NCBI GenBank assembly: GCA_005893365.1
Contig: VBPB01000179.1
Span: forward strand, 1 to 6,209
DNA length: 6,209 nt
Source: Candidatus Eiseniibacteriota bacterium
GTDB taxonomy: Bacteria > Eisenbacteria > RBG-16-71-46
Reading direction: 5' to 3'
Shown: one piece after another, positions 5,196-6,209 of the stretch
How positions within the stretch are numbered: the first letter of the stretch is position 1
Layout: each line of letters begins with the position of its first letter
The notes under the pieces: generated by a model
The model's input: the letters and a program-made list of their open reading frames with translations, nothing else
Databases searched by the model: none
Told to the model about the DNA's origin: nothing
Translations under genes and position numbers: made by a program

Positions 5196-6209
5196 ATGGC
5201 GTTCTTCCGACGCACCTCGCTCGGCCCTCTCACGGTGGCGATGTCGCTCGCGTTGCTGCTGGGCTTCGGCCTGGCCCGCGGGCTCCATGCCACCGACGAC
5301 ATGCGCAGCCAGCTCGACCTGTTCTCGCAGGTCCTCTACCTCGTCCAGAACAACTACGTCGAGGCGCCCGAGAACGACAAGCTGATCAAAGGCGCGATCG
5401 ACGGGATGCTCAAGACGCTCGACCCGCACACGGTCTACCTGCCGGTCGAGCGGGCGCAGCGCATGGACGAGGAGTTCTCCGGCGAGTATTCGGGCGTCGG
5501 CATCCAGTTCGACCTGCGCGACGGCGCCATCGTCGTCATCGCCGCGCTGGAGGGCGGGCCCTCGTACCGGCTCGGCATCCAGGCGGGTGATCGCATCGTC
5601 GAGATCGACGGCAAGCCGCTGTCCAAGACGCTGACCAACGACGGCGTCTTCAAGCTGCTGCGCGGCCCGGCCGGCACCACGGTGGCGGTCACCATCGACC
5701 GTGACGGCGAGACCGAGCCGCTCCACTTCTCGATCGACCGCGCCAAGATCCCGATCGAGAGCGTGCCGTACGCCTACATGCTGCGGCCCGGGGTCGGCTA
5801 CATCCGCATCACCCGCTTCGCGCAGACCACCGGCGACGAGCTGGAGAAGGCGCTCACCGACCTGCGCAAGCAGGGCATGACCTCGCTGATGCTCGACCTG
5901 CGCGGCAACGCCGGCGGCCTGCTCTCGCAGGCGGTCGAGGTGCTCGACGAGCTGGTGCCGCAGAACAAGCGGGTCGTGTACACGCGCGGCCGCATCGCCT
6001 CGGCCAACGCCGACTACTACACCAGTGAGCGCGAGAAGCTCGCCAACGGCCCGGTGGTGGTGCTGATCGACCACGGCTCGGCCTCGGCCTCCGAGATCGT
6101 CGCCGGCGCCATCCAGGACCTGGACCGCGGGCTGGTCACGGGCGTCAACTCGTTCGGCAAGGGGCTGGTCCAGAACCAGCTGCGTCTGGGCGACGGGTCG
6201 AAGCTGCTG
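5196..6209 (+). CDS. S41 family C-terminal processing peptidase (CtpA/Prc-like), 3' end outside window
   Basis: The frame is open for 338 codons to the window end with no stop, so about 60-120 C-terminal residues are missing compared with usual CtpA-type proteins. These serine proteases cut exported proteins near their C-termini in the periplasm or at the outer face of the membrane. Order: positively charged start (RR at 5-6) and a hydrophobic segment at about 11-27, acting as signal peptide (possible cut after LHA, 30-32) or membrane anchor; an N-terminal helical region to about 90 including LDPHTVYLP (75-83); a PDZ domain at about 98-182 with SGVGIQF (99-105) and AGDRIVEIDGKPL (130-142); then the protease core with GYIRITRFAQ (201-210) and LDLRGNAGGLL (233-243). 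The catalytic set is complete: Ser297 in GSASASEI, Lys322 in SFGKG and Gln326, with the 25- and 4-residue spacing seen in CtpB. A good SD precedes the ATG. The particular substrate is unknown. Codon use is strongly GC-ending (10 of 338 codons end in A/T). Confidence 0.93.
   Translation, partial: MAFFRRTSLGPLTVAMSLALLLGFGLARGLHATDDMRSQLDLFSQVLYLVQNNYVEAPENDKLIKGAIDGMLKTLDPHTVYLPVERAQRMDEEFSGEYSGVGIQFDLRDGAIVVIAALEGGPSYRLGIQAGDRIVEIDGKPLSKTLTNDGVFKLLRGPAGTTVAVTIDRDGETEPLHFSIDRAKIPIESVPYAYMLRPGVGYIRITRFAQTTGDELEKALTDLRKQGMTSLMLDLRGNAGGLLSQAVEVLDELVPQNKRVVYTRGRIASANADYYTSEREKLANGPVVVLIDHGSASASEIVAGAIQDLDRGLVTGVNSFGKGLVQNQLRLGDGSKLL

Noticed and set aside
3833..5302. Long minus-strand open frame antisense to the aminotransferase and the start of the S41 gene
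   Set aside because: It is a mirror of the codon bias of the plus-strand genes, contains no recognisable motif and spans two real genes and their gap.
1..6209. Mobile elements, CRISPR repeats, tRNA or rRNA genes, toxin-antitoxin or defence genes
   Set aside because: I looked for transposase or integrase motifs, spaced direct repeats and tRNA-like cloverleaf sequence on both strands and found none that could be supported.

Overview
This is a very GC-rich chromosomal window (roughly 70 % G+C or more by eye, with most codons ending in G or C). It carries ordinary bacterial metabolic and cell-envelope genes. The genes are tightly packed, and I see no tRNA, rRNA, CRISPR array, insertion sequence or phage gene. 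The composition and gene types would fit a high-GC soil or sediment lineage, such as Rokubacteria/Methylomirabilota, Myxococcota or a related proteobacterial group. That placement is inference from style only; no marker gene is present.

Layout. (1) 1-732, plus strand: the 3' part of a HyuA-type hydantoinase/oxoprolinase subunit gene, cut off by the window start and disrupted by a frame change near 303-333. (2) 729-2429, plus strand: the partner HyuB subunit, overlapping hyuA in an ATGA junction and preceded by a good Shine-Dalgarno sequence. (3) 2353-3798, minus strand: a glycoside hydrolase family 3 beta-N-acetylhexosaminidase of the NagZ type. It converges on hyuB and overlaps its end by 77 bp. 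(4) 3799-3994: a 196-bp intergenic region between divergent genes, which should hold both promoters. (5) 3995-5170, plus strand: a PLP-dependent class I/II aminotransferase of the kynurenine/methionine aminotransferase-like group. (6) 5196-6209, plus strand: an exported S41 C-terminal processing peptidase with a PDZ domain, 25 bp behind the aminotransferase and cut off by the window end.

The genes fall into three transcription units. hyuAB forms one translationally coupled ATP-dependent hydrolase or carboxylase pair. nagZ stands alone and probably serves peptidoglycan recycling in the cytosol. The aminotransferase and the S41 peptidase are probably co-transcribed, although their activities have no obvious link.

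I do not see a convincing new biological system. The observations most worth checking are: the broken hyuA frame, which happens to leave an open frame running through to hyuB and invites a false fusion call; a sharp change in codon usage inside the aminotransferase gene (about 4 % A/T-ending codons before about 4670, about 25 % after); the tail-to-tail hyuB/nagZ overlap; and candidate promoter elements unusually close to both divergent start codons.
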